Source: Vibrio renipiscarius
Lineage (GTDB): Bacteria > Pseudomonadota > Gammaproteobacteria > Enterobacterales > Vibrionaceae
DNA length: 64,000 nt
Direction: 5' to 3'
Assembly (NCBI RefSeq): GCF_000827885.1
Contig: NZ_JTKH01000024.1
Location: forward strand, 310,001 to 374,000
Shown: positions 28,001-35,896 of the stretch, piece after piece
Position numbering within the stretch: position 1 is the stretch's first letter
How the letters are laid out: every line of letters begins with the position of its first letter
The notes under the pieces: generated by a model
What the model saw: only the letters and a program-made list of their open reading frames with translations
Database searches by the model: none
What the model was told of the DNA's origin: nothing
Translations under genes and position numbers: made by a program

Positions 28001-31000
28001 TTAATATCCGCCGCGGCAATTTCGTACACTCCAGGTTCGATTTCATTAATCACTTGACCCGTTCCATCAAGTAACTCGAACTTGCCTGCACCTTCGGTGA
28101 CTTCTAAGCGATACGTAATGGTTTCAGGGTTACTGCTATCTTGAGTCACTGCATCCAATACAAGCGTGGCATTGTCGTCATCTTCAACCAATGAATAAGT
28201 GTAGAGGCTGGCTGCATCATTCCATTCTGCCTTATCGGCAACGGCTTCAACCTCAATATCCAAAGTACCGTCAATGGAGTGGTCTGCCGTCGCACCGTTC
28301 AGTATTTCGATGCTCACCGGAACAGAGAAACCGGCATTCGTTGATGAATAATGACGATCCGGTACAAAATAAAGATTATCGATGGTCGCAATGGTTGTCA
28401 TGGTATTGATGGTTTGTTGTAGATCGGCTGCATTTAAGACTGCATTACCATTAACTACGGTTAACTCGGTATAAGTGGTGCCATCAAAGAAGTAAAACTT
28501 ACCATTTTGCGCATTAACATCTTCAATCGTAATCGCACCGACTTTTTCACCATTATCTAAATCGTACAGCTTAACGGTTAGCTCTACTTTACTTGGCGTA
28601 ATGGTCAATGAACCTTGGTTATCTTCATCATTACTGTTGGTAATGGGTGGATTGAAGCTCAATGAACTGTCGCGACCTGAATCCTCAAAACTCACGACAC
28701 TCGAAGATTCTATCGTCGCGTCTCTATCTAGAATATTCACCGTATAAGTTTTTACGGAGAGATCTTGATCACCGTCTGTCGCCGTCACCGTCATGCTAAA
28801 GGTGAATTGGCCGCTGTCATGTTCTAGATTCTCGACCGGAATAAAGCGGAATTGACCTTTATCTCCCGATGTAGGACGAACTTGCAGTGTCCCTTGTACG
28901 ATGTTATCGGTGATATTTCCGTTAGAATCGCGGATAGTTTCGACGACGGTAACTGTCGTTCTAGCGCCGGCAGGATCCAATGCATCAACATAAGTTCCAT
29001 CAGCGAGTAGGAATCGAATCTCACCGTTTGGTGTGTCATTACCTTCCACCAACGTGATTTCAGCGCCATCAGCACCCGGCTTGCCGAAAAAATTAGCATT
29101 CTTACTGCCAGCCTGACCTTCAACAACCGTAATCGTTCGGTCTCTGATCGTCGGTACGTCATCTGTCACGACGATATCAAGCGGCAACGTCGCGGTTGGA
29201 TCGTTATCAAAATCTAAACCACGAATATCGAAACCAATCGTCAGATCGTTCTGACCTTCACCTTGCGCGTGATCAAAGGGCTGCTCAATGGTAAACGCAT
29301 AGCTGTTGTCAGCGGTATCAAACACCAGTGTAAAGACAGTGTCACCATCGGTGGCGGTTTGCGCCGTATGGATCACTTGCGTACCATTGGTTTGAACCGT
29401 TGCCCAGACTAAGCTTTGACCATCAGATTGAAGCGTATCTAATACCGTATCAAGGTTGACGATTTGGTATTCAACGATGCCATCAGCGCCTTCCTCACCC
29501 ACAAAATTGCCTTCTGCCGTGGTACTTTCTTTTCTGTTATTGTTGGTGGAACCAATACCCGCTAAATCATCTTCATCAACCAATTTATCGCCGCTGATTG
29601 CGGTCATCGTTGGTAAGTCATCGTTGATATCAACCAAGAGACTTTTCGTGCTCGTGTCACCATCAAAATCGTGCCCAATCACCGGGAAGGTCAATGTGGT
29701 CAAATCTGAACCAGGCGCATGGTCAATCGGCGCTTTTAGCTCAAAGCTGTATTCACCGTTCGCTTTGAGAATCAAAACAAAGACGTCAACGCCACCGGCA
29801 CGACCGGTGTACGTGTGTTGATTCGTCACCGTATCGATCACCGCAGCAGAAATAGTGACATCGACACCGCCAGATTGTAGCCCCGTTACTGGTGAAGTCG
29901 TCGATTCTAAGGTGTATTTGACCACCGAATCAGCACCTTGCACGGTAGTGAATGAGCCGTCATCAGTGAGAGCTGTCACGCTTGGGCTTGAACCATCACT
30001 AAGATCATCTTCGTTTACCGCTAAACGCTCAACCGCATCAACGCTTGGCACATCATCAATCACGGTAATAGGCAGCGCAATTGCCGCACTTTCGTCATTG
30101 TCAAAATCAATCACGCTGATTTGGAAGTTGATATTGAGCGTGTTTTCACCTTGACCGATTGGATGGTCGAGCGATTTCAATAGGGTAAAATCATAGCGCT
30201 GTGTTTCGGTGTTAAACACCATTGTAAATACAGGCTCTTTACCCGTTTCGGTTTGCGCAGTATAGGTAATGACATCGCCAACGGTTGTCGTTGTCGCCCA
30301 TTCAAGGTTTTCACCACCCGACTTTAGTCCATTAAGAACCGTCGCGTCATTGGCAATTGAAATTGCTTTTAGTGAATCCGCCCCTTCCGTAATGTCAAAC
30401 GTACCACCGATGGTTACGGGCTCTTTGCTTGGATCCGAACCCACCGTGGCGAGGTCGTCTTCATCTACAATTTGGTTACCTGTAACACTATTTAAGGTCG
30501 GCGAATCATCGACCAAATTAACGATTAATGGCTTGGTGCTGGTGTCACCATCTTGGTCTGTGGCGACAATCGAAAAGGTCAGATCTTTATCGTCTTCGCT
30601 ATCGGCGTGATCTATCGGTGCTTTAAGTTCAAACTCATAGCTTCCGGCATTGCCATTCAAGGTTAAAACGAACACCTCGCCATCGTCGGTAGAGCCCGTG
30701 TAAGTGTAGGTTTGAGTTGCTTGTTCAAACAATTCGGTAATCATGATCGCTTTGCCTTGGGATTCAAGGCCTGCAACCGGATCGGTCAATGAGGCAAGGT
30801 GATAAGTAATCACTTGATCCGCCCCTTGTGTCACATCAAAGACTCCAGAATCTTTAAGTGAATCGTTACCCTGATCCGAGCCGCCCGTTAAGTCATCTTC
30901 ATCGATGCTTAATGGCAGAATCGTATTGATCAGCGGAATGTCATCCACAACGGTGATCACCAATGGCTGCGCGGTCGTGGTATCGTTATCAAAATCCGTC

Positions 31001-34000
31001 GCGGTCACTTGGAACGTCAAATTCAGCGTGTTTTCACCTTGTACCAACGCGTGATCGAGTGGTTTGTCTAAGGTGAAACTGTAAGTGCTACTATTGGTAT
31101 CAAACACCAAGGTGAAGACGGTGTCGCCCGATGTGGTTTGAGCGGTGTAGGTAAACTGAGTACCTGATTGTTCCGGACTGCCCGCTTTCCATTCGAGGCT
31201 TTCCTTACCCGACGTTAATCCATCTAGCAATGTCGCTATATTGGTCACTTGATAGCTTTTTACGCCATCAGAACCTTCATTGATGTCAATTGTGCCACCA
31301 ATGGTATTACTGTCATCGAGTGCTGAACCTACAACAGGAATATCATCCTCATCCACTCGAGTATCACCAAGGAAGCCATTTAATGTTGGCGCATCGTCAA
31401 CCAGTTTCACCACTAATGGTTTGGTGCTCGTATCGCCATCTTGGTCAGTGGCAATAATAGAGAAGGTTAAATCTTTATCGTCTTCGTTCAGTGCATGATC
31501 AATCGGCGCTTTCAGCTCAAACTGGTAGTTACCATTGCCACTTAATGTCAGCACAAACACTTCACCATCGTCACTCGACCCGGTGTAAGTGTAAGTTTGG
31601 GTATTCGAGTCAAACGACTCGCTGATAGAAACCGGCTTGCCTTGCGATTCAAGGCCCGCGACCGGTATGGTGCTCGATTCGAGTTGATACGTCACCACTT
31701 GATCGGCACCTTGCGTGGTATCGAAAGTGCCAGTATCAATCAGCGGATCCGTGCCTGCATCGGTGCCGCCGACGAGATCATCTTCGTCAATCGTAAGCGG
31801 CGCAATGGCATTGATCAGGGGAATATCATCCACGACGGTGATCACCAATGGCTGCGCGGTCGTGGTATCGTTATCAAAATCCGTCGCGGTCACTTGGAAA
31901 GTCAGTTCAAGGGTGTTTTCCCCTTGCACAATGGCATGATCAAGCGGCTTGTTCAGTGTGAATTGGTAGCTGTTGTTGCTGGTATCAAACACAAGCGTAA
32001 AGACGGTGTCACCGGCGGAGGTTTGTGCGGTGTAGGTGAACTGCGTGCCGGATTGCGCAGGGCTGTCCGCTTGCCACTCAAGGCTTTCTCCACCGGAGCT
32101 TAATCCATTCAGTAATGTGCCAACATTGGTGACTTGATAGCTTTTCACGCCATCTGAGCCTTCATCGATGTCCATCGTCCCGCCAATGACATTGCTGCCG
32201 ACTTGACCGGCACCAGTATCTGAGCCGATCATCGGAATATCATCTTCATCGACTCGCGTTTGGCCGAGGAACCCATTTAAGGTTGGCGCATCGTCTTCTA
32301 GCGTCACCACGAGAGGCTGAATGCTGGTGTCACCATCTTGATCCGTGGCGACAATCGAGAACGTAAGATCCTTATTGGTTTCGCTATCAGCATGGTCAAT
32401 AGGCGCTTTCAATTCAAATTGATAGCTACCGCTGCCGCTTAAGGTTAAAACAAAAACAGGGCCATCCGTTGTTGCACCAGTATAAGTATACGTTTGTGTC
32501 GCCGCATCAAACAACGCAGTGATAGCGACCGGATTGCCTTGCGATTGCAGTCCGGAAATCGGAGTGGTTAACGATTCCAGTTGATAAGTGACGACGCCAT
32601 CAGCGCCTTGAGTGGTGACAAATACACCCGAATCCGTCAGTGCGTCGTTGCCTTGATCGGTGCCGCCCATCAGATCATCTTCATCGACACTCAATGGTGC
32701 GATGGTGTTAATCACCGGAATATCGTCCACGACAGTGATCGTGAGAGGCTGCTCGCCCGTGGTGTCATTGTCAAAATCGGTCGCGGTGACTTGGAAAGTC
32801 AAATCCAGAGTATTTTCACCCTGAACGATGTCATGATCGAGAGGCTTAACCAAGGTGAACTGGTAGCTTTTATTGCTGGTATCGAACAGCAAGGTAAAGA
32901 CATCATCACCCGATGCAGTTTGCGCAGTATAGAGGAATGTCGTCCCGTCTTGTTCCGGGCTTCCCGCCTTCCACTCTAATGCTTCATCGCCGGACGTTAA
33001 GCCACTAAGTAAGGTTGCGGTGTTGGTCACCTGATAGCTTTTAACCCCATCAGCGCCCTCTTCAACATCGATCGTGCCGCCAATTACGTTGCTGCCATCC
33101 AGTGCAGAGCCGACGACCGGAATGTCATCTTCATCCACGCTCATTTGGCCCATAAAGCCGTTTAAGATCGGGGCATCATCAACGAGCGTGACCACGAGAG
33201 GTTTAGTGCTGGTGTCACCATCTTGGTCTGTGGCGACAATCGAAAAGGTCAGATCTTTATCGTCTTCGCTATCGGCGTGATCAATCGGTGCTTTAAGTTC
33301 AAACTCATAGCTTCCGGCATTGCCATTCAAGGTTAAAACGAACACCTCGCCATCGTCGGTAGAGCCCGTGTAAGTGTAGGTTTGAGTTGCTTGTTCAAAC
33401 AATTCGGTAATCATGATCGCTTTGCCTTGGGATTCAAGGCCAGCAACCGGATCGGTAAGCGATTCAAGGCTATAGGTAACGACACGATCAGCGCCTTGCG
33501 TGGTATCAAACACACCCGAATCTGTTAATGCGTCATTTCCAGCATCCCGACCGCCAGGCAGATCATCTTCATCAATAGACAGTGGTTCAATCGTATTGAT
33601 CAGCGGAATGTCATCCACAACGGTGATCACCAATGATTGCGCCGCGCTGGTATCGTTATCAAAATCGCTGGCGCTGATCATGATATCCAGAGCTAACGGA
33701 TTTTCACCCTGCACATTGTCATGATCTAATGGCTTATCTAATGTAAAACGGTAACTCTTATCGCTGGTATCAAACACAAGCGTAAAGACGGTGGCACCCG
33801 AAGCGGTTTGCGCAGTATAGGTAAATTGCGTACCGCTCTGCTCAGGGCTGCCCGCTTTCCATTCCAACGCTTCTTCACCGGAGCTTAACCCCGTAAGTAA
33901 CGTGGCAGTATTGGTGATCTGGTAGCTTTTTACGCCATCAGCCCCTTCGGCAATATCAAAATTGCCGCTAATTTCATTGCTGCCATCCAGCGCAGAGCCA

Positions 34001-35526
34001 ATCGTCGGAATGTCATCTTCATCAACAATGGTGTCGCCGGTGAAGCCGTTAAGTACAGGAACATCATCAATGACAGAAATCACTAAAGGCTTATCGGTCG
34101 TGGTATCGTTATCGAAATCAGTCGCCGTCACTTGGAACGTTAAATCTAGCGTATTTTCACCTTGCGCAGACGCGTGATTGAGCTGTTTATCTAAAGTAAA
34201 GTTGTAACTATTGTCGCTGGTGTCAAACACCAAGGTAAACACCGTCTCACCTGATGTCGTTTGTGCCGTGTACGTAAACTGGGTGCCTGATTGTTCTGGG
34301 CTGCCCGCTTTCCATTCGAGGCTTTCCTCACCGGACGTTAACCCATCAAGCAGTGTTCCAATATTGGTGACCTGATAGCTTTTAACGCCATCGGCCCCCT
34401 CAGCAATGTCAACAGTACCGCGAATTTCGTTACTATCATCGAGTGCTGTACCGATAACCGGAATGTCATCTTCATCAACCGATGATTGCCCATCAAAACC
34501 ATTGAGTTCCGGCAAATCATCAACAATAGTGACCGTTGCACTAATTGGCGCTTGAATGGTATTTCCGCCGATGTCCGCACCCGTAATCTCAATGCTAACC
34601 ACAATTTGATCGTTCACGAGAGCAACATTGCCCCCACCAACAGAGGGAAAATGATCAATGGGTTCGGATAGTGTCGTGGTAATCGTTAGATTAAGGTCTT
34701 TGCCGACATTGACTGCATCGATGTCGATACGCAGCACTTCGTCGCTTCCCGAGAGACCAATAATGGCATTTTCGGTCACGTCATAAGTAAATAGCACATC
34801 CTGACCTGAGGATTGGATATCACTATTTAACTCGGCTAATAACGCAGTAAGAAAGATAGGGTCTGGAACAAAACTGATAGGGTCAAGCGGCAAATCGCCA
34901 GCGTCAATCAAGACTGAGGCGGTCGTAATGACGGGACCCGCTCCCGATTCGAGATCGCCTTCTATAACAAGTTCGGTGATGCTTTCACCACCCGCTGCAA
35001 AGGTCGTCGATTGACCGTCTTCTTCTCTCTCAACAAAAACATCACGGCGAGTCGCACTGGTTTCGAAGAAAGTTTGAGCGAGTGTCTGTGCATAATTGTA
35101 ATCCACGGTGACAAAGCCCGCATTGGCGGAACCTAAAGTACCACCAGCTGCGGTCGCTTCCAAAATCGCGGTAGGGTCGTCTCCGGCCAAAATGGCATCT
35201 TGAATCGCGGCAATATCATCTTCATCAAAAGCGGCATTGTTGAGGTTAGAGAGGTCTGCGTTCACCTCCCCGCCCAGTGGTTTCACCACTATGTCGCTGC
35301 TTTTCGAATCCGTATCAAAGCAGGCAATGCAGTCTTGAGTTATGACCGTTCGCTTACCATCAGCATTCACCTCAACTTTTGAGCCATGGAGTACAAGAAT
35401 CGTATCGTTAGCCGTTAACGTCTCACCCACCTTCAAAGCAGATGCATTGCCTTTATTATCGATAACAATCGCACTACCCGTGATTTCAGCAACTTGAATG
35501 TCGTTAGCAGCCACTTTAGTGTCCAT
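22072..35526 (-). CDS. Giant LapA/Bap-like repeat adhesin, type I secreted
   Basis: 4484 residues; gggggaag lies just upstream of ATG 35526. Residues 1-130: retention module with C66-x2-C69 and a TAAG motif at 125-128 after DPTAILEA, the LapG protease site of LapA-class adhesins. Residues about 349-2120: 12 tandem T1SS-143-like repeats of about 148 residues, each opening with VDEDDIP or IDEDDL. They fall in two alternating subtypes. Residues 2120-4320: further extracellular beta modules, the last being cadherin/Tandem-95-like (NDRPYF, NDKPN, NDAPEV starts). Residues about 4327-4380: RTX nonapeptides (GGDGNDVLIGGAGDD). The end (DVFVWHAISDGATDTITDF) is the VCA0849-type type I secretion target. 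It should be exported by a TolC/ABC system, held in the outer membrane, and released when c-di-GMP falls. No transporter, lapG or lapD is in the window. Confidence 0.93.
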   Translation of the reverse strand: MDTKVAANDIQVAEITGSAIVIDNKGNASALKVGETLTANDTILVLHGSKVEVNADGKRTVITQDCIACFDTDSKSSDIVVKPLGGEVNADLSNLNNAAFDEDDIAAIQDAILAGDDPTAILEATAAGGTLGSANAGFVTVDYNYAQTLAQTFFETSATRRDVFVEREEDGQSTTFAAGGESITELVIEGDLESGAGPVITTASVLIDAGDLPLDPISFVPDPIFLTALLAELNSDIQSSGQDVLFTYDVTENAIIGLSGSDEVLRIDIDAVNVGKDLNLTITTTLSEPIDHFPSVGGGNVALVNDQIVVSIEITGADIGGNTIQAPISATVTIVDDLPELNGFDGQSSVDEDDIPVIGTALDDSNEIRGTVDIAEGADGVKSYQVTNIGTLLDGLTSGEESLEWKAGSPEQSGTQFTYTAQTTSGETVFTLVFDTSDNSYNFTLDKQLNHASAQGENTLDLTFQVTATDFDNDTTTDKPLVISVIDDVPVLNGFTGDTIVDEDDIPTIGSALDGSNEISGNFDIAEGADGVKSYQITNTATLLTGLSSGEEALEWKAGSPEQSGTQFTYTAQTASGATVFTLVFDTSDKSYRFTLDKPLDHDNVQGENPLALDIMISASDFDNDTSAAQSLVITVVDDIPLINTIEPLSIDEDDLPGGRDAGNDALTDSGVFDTTQGADRVVTYSLESLTDPVAGLESQGKAIMITELFEQATQTYTYTGSTDDGEVFVLTLNGNAGSYEFELKAPIDHADSEDDKDLTFSIVATDQDGDTSTKPLVVTLVDDAPILNGFMGQMSVDEDDIPVVGSALDGSNVIGGTIDVEEGADGVKSYQVTNTATLLSGLTSGDEALEWKAGSPEQDGTTFLYTAQTASGDDVFTLLFDTSNKSYQFTLVKPLDHDIVQGENTLDLTFQVTATDFDNDTTGEQPLTITVVDDIPVINTIAPLSVDEDDLMGGTDQGNDALTDSGVFVTTQGADGVVTYQLESLTTPISGLQSQGNPVAITALFDAATQTYTYTGATTDGPVFVLTLSGSGSYQFELKAPIDHADSETNKDLTFSIVATDQDGDTSIQPLVVTLEDDAPTLNGFLGQTRVDEDDIPMIGSDTGAGQVGSNVIGGTMDIDEGSDGVKSYQVTNVGTLLNGLSSGGESLEWQADSPAQSGTQFTYTAQTSAGDTVFTLVFDTSNNSYQFTLNKPLDHAIVQGENTLELTFQVTATDFDNDTTTAQPLVITVVDDIPLINAIAPLTIDEDDLVGGTDAGTDPLIDTGTFDTTQGADQVVTYQLESSTIPVAGLESQGKPVSISESFDSNTQTYTYTGSSDDGEVFVLTLSGNGNYQFELKAPIDHALNEDDKDLTFSIIATDQDGDTSTKPLVVKLVDDAPTLNGFLGDTRVDEDDIPVVGSALDDSNTIGGTIDINEGSDGVKSYQVTNIATLLDGLTSGKESLEWKAGSPEQSGTQFTYTAQTTSGDTVFTLVFDTNSSTYSFTLDKPLDHALVQGENTLNLTFQVTATDFDNDTTTAQPLVITVVDDIPLINTILPLSIDEDDLTGGSDQGNDSLKDSGVFDVTQGADQVITYHLASLTDPVAGLESQGKAIMITELFEQATQTYTYTGSTDDGEVFVLTLNGNAGSYEFELKAPIDHADSEDDKDLTFSIVATDQDGDTSTKPLIVNLVDDSPTLNSVTGNQIVDEDDLATVGSDPSKEPVTIGGTFDITEGADSLKAISIANDATVLNGLKSGGENLEWATTTTVGDVITYTAQTETGKEPVFTMVFNTETQRYDFTLLKSLDHPIGQGENTLNINFQISVIDFDNDESAAIALPITVIDDVPSVDAVERLAVNEDDLSDGSSPSVTALTDDGSFTTVQGADSVVKYTLESTTSPVTGLQSGGVDVTISAAVIDTVTNQHTYTGRAGGVDVFVLILKANGEYSFELKAPIDHAPGSDLTTLTFPVIGHDFDGDTSTKSLLVDINDDLPTMTAISGDKLVDEDDLAGIGSTNNNRKESTTAEGNFVGEEGADGIVEYQIVNLDTVLDTLQSDGQSLVWATVQTNGTQVIHTAQTATDGDTVFTLVFDTADNSYAFTIEQPFDHAQGEGQNDLTIGFDIRGLDFDNDPTATLPLDIVVTDDVPTIRDRTITVVEGQAGSKNANFFGKPGADGAEITLVEGNDTPNGEIRFLLADGTYVDALDPAGARTTVTVVETIRDSNGNITDNIVQGTLQVRPTSGDKGQFRFIPVENLEHDSGQFTFSMTVTATDGDQDLSVKTYTVNILDRDATIESSSVVSFEDSGRDSSLSFNPPITNSNDEDNQGSLTITPSKVELTVKLYDLDNGEKVGAITIEDVNAQNGKFYFFDGTTYTELTVVNGNAVLNAADLQQTINTMTTIATIDNLYFVPDRHYSSTNAGFSVPVSIEILNGATADHSIDGTLDIEVEAVADKAEWNDAASLYTYSLVEDDDNATLVLDAVTQDSSNPETITYRLEVTEGAGKFELLDGTGQVINEIEPGVYEIAAADINSVQVNPIAHFSGFIKFDATALTEETDNALAGKDKAESVVQELVINVQPTADQGSFSVNRISIFEDNAATQDTTDPVDDHEAFTLDKVISLGTTDDIQAPDDDSESQFVRIENFTAEDGSVLVGYEVRWIGTEEDSPIVELSPGVVEIPESALPFVEVQPPLHSNKNFSFDVVGIVKDTATLADGTQVTDTKPMGDAKTVNVTVKGVADTPYLPDVPEEPVNPDDLVIGEWYQYDDPSGLVGAQVTIDESSEAVINFSVLSGEESNGVFDDSESLSVLLSNIPDGVVLIDSDGGTIDLVYVGESGGKPVYQANITEENYQSGITIEPPKYSTDDFMISAKVVVTEDDGHVREVNGLLKVKIVPVIETGGEDLAYKASVSGNEDTFIEIPWNLTKDEDTPDSTATTNGRDYEFVTEIKISGFPLTVGEEVDIQVDGQDVVVDGVLQAGISNITYTNGVLTITGLDQSSTPPKISVRPGEDSSKNMLLTSLLKMREIDEDDPSIVVKGDVTGTLTITVLPTVESDGTLSIEDSDGNPVTTISDTDDGARDGRIDFTINDQNGDANIIKWEDLDPSSVESVAQVVVRFSGFSGGIPDADLEDVMDQLIVFGAVNNGDGSWTVIDEEKFTISAPNGLTYPDAGNVENTIKVEFVAEVKDAGDEGEGSAVEEVKTTVDLVFPSDISTLTTVAAEIEEIVADTAIIIGKEDNSFDVSSQLSNVIQLKADTADGIKDQVTLVIAKADIPDEVEGLRIEGGTYDFANEMYLFEAQVTADGDLIIPDGWDFITPEDYAGDFSIPISVVTTDTISGDEKVLTVDVKFAVSPLVDVPESSGGSDQPEDDDVTPSFTIDATSVEVGSGIELSPDALEDNLIKLDLDIALADDRNTSTQGEETLTKVEIALVDSDLGFFADINGDPISTTTPGVLVIESNNPADIEAALQAIYFVPKLHYSTDNNFDDKNTDNDTVKIRVTGTVTDTTTFDDTGTTQTPDTQADKTFSTDMLFEITPVLDPIIMPEASDNIVVVGNEDSDISLSSSGSGLQIALIDTDGSEQFLSAKLTGVPTDFIVESTSSDFVVKNNGGGEWTIQITNPNMVSIDLSTVTITPAANFSGKADINIVVYTQEKKLGVPEPHTGKFTIEVTPVGDVVDTDAVDSVTGLEGVNIDIAINASVIDTVDLLPSDSAQDQPETLLITVENVPDGGTIYFPDGIQKATDLGGGVWQLEVNAQSLDKIVFNSGEQNQGTWDPDQLVIKVQSVDTGYDGVKHLGPITTLIVDVAVDAVNDRPYFDLIADLQTAEDTPVFVKGFTINDIDATLDDPDAIYTLTLNVDSGLLSQDTSVASSYGLVMTPADATGVTTITISGTVQNINDALAGNLVTFTPDADSNDLLDPDGVKVTATVNDNGNIGLVEAGNDDTLNQNTAEFIINVSEVNDKPNAVDIALAPINEDTPLVITLSELIGPTASTDPEGHNLIVKSITVPPEQGTIMGNPDGVSWTFQPKLDFSGDVTISYEIEDDGTTNGLSNKLTDQGIITVTVLPVNDAPEVDVVSATATIDENAGQPISGITITDVDYVGANADDIMSVQLSVSYGSLSVILPTGSSVSVNPASGSSITLEGTLTELNALLDTPANGEGVMLDARFATASEIVLTVAATDSDNPSGMNLTTSKTHDITVNPVADAPTLSIQPGFDYIRNVSANLAASNNGIAIVGIIAALTDINEVLSLELTGVPAGASVTTSSGTISDSNGVYIIPADEIDSIEIVGAGVGSHTLQMNAVSTDGAETAESAPIDIVLEISPDGTDIDESLQTADVSLLGDDTGVELTSGSGNDRIVGGDGNDVLIGGAGDDEIDGGGGNDSIDGGLGSDILTGGSGDDVFVWHAISDGATDTITDFTVSEDKIDLRDILPELKSASVDINDLLDHIGVTVQNDDLALNIHPDGAGMGDQQTILVENLAQNLTLDGLDQGQILTTLINENVFMHDS
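30536..30786 (-). repeat. Near-identical 251-bp block, copy 1 (repeat 9)
   Basis: Differs from 33206-33456 at only two positions by direct comparison, both copies encoding the same segment of B-type repeats 9 and 3, exactly 2670 bp (six units) apart. Confidence 0.9.
33206..33456 (-). repeat. Near-identical 251-bp block, copy 2 (repeat 3)
   Basis: Partner of 30536-30786. Flanking sequence diverges at once on both sides, pointing to recent conversion or recombination between repeats. Confidence 0.9.
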
Positions 35527-35896
35527 GGTCTTCCCCCGAAGCTTATCTTATATCAGCAGTCAATAAATGATTTTTATTTTATATTTAAACTTTAACCATC
35601 AATAACATACCAAACATGCAACAAATATTCATTATTTATCACTAATTTAGCCCGATAAATGAGTATCTCTAAGTATAGACATTGTGGTTAAAAATTGGGC
35701 AGCAAAATAAACTTGTAGAGAAGGGGGGAAGAGGCGGGAAACGTGACATCTTGCATCGAGATAATAAATCTCATATCTCGAACAATCACCAATTATCGGT
35801 ATCACAATTGAGACGCAACTTAAATAACTGAACTAATTGATAAACTTTTATCGTTTTGACCTTATAGTTACACAAAAGCACAGCACCCAGGTTCCA
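35527..35896. other. Divergent promoter region of adhesin and EAL genes
   Basis: 370 bp, AT-rich on the adhesin side, shared by two divergent genes. No repeat or clear operator was identified, but it is where a c-di-GMP-responsive regulator could act on both. Confidence 0.4.

Larger units (their letters stand above)
29160..34490 (-). repeat. Twelve coding repeats of about 445 bp in the adhesin gene
   Basis: Repeat starts in the protein fall near residues 349, 500, 649, 796, 946, 1095, 1246, 1393, 1541, 1688, 1840 and 1985. Subtype A (LNGF...VDEDDIP) and B (INTI...IDEDDL) follow the order A A B A B A B A B A B A. The central units are the most alike; the outer ones have drifted. Confidence 0.9.

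Noticed and set aside
22352..35382. Many open frames of 60-168 codons on the plus strand across the adhesin gene
   Set aside because: They mirror the repetitive minus-strand coding sequence, recur with the repeat period, and lack ribosome binding sites and family motifs. They are shadows of the adhesin.
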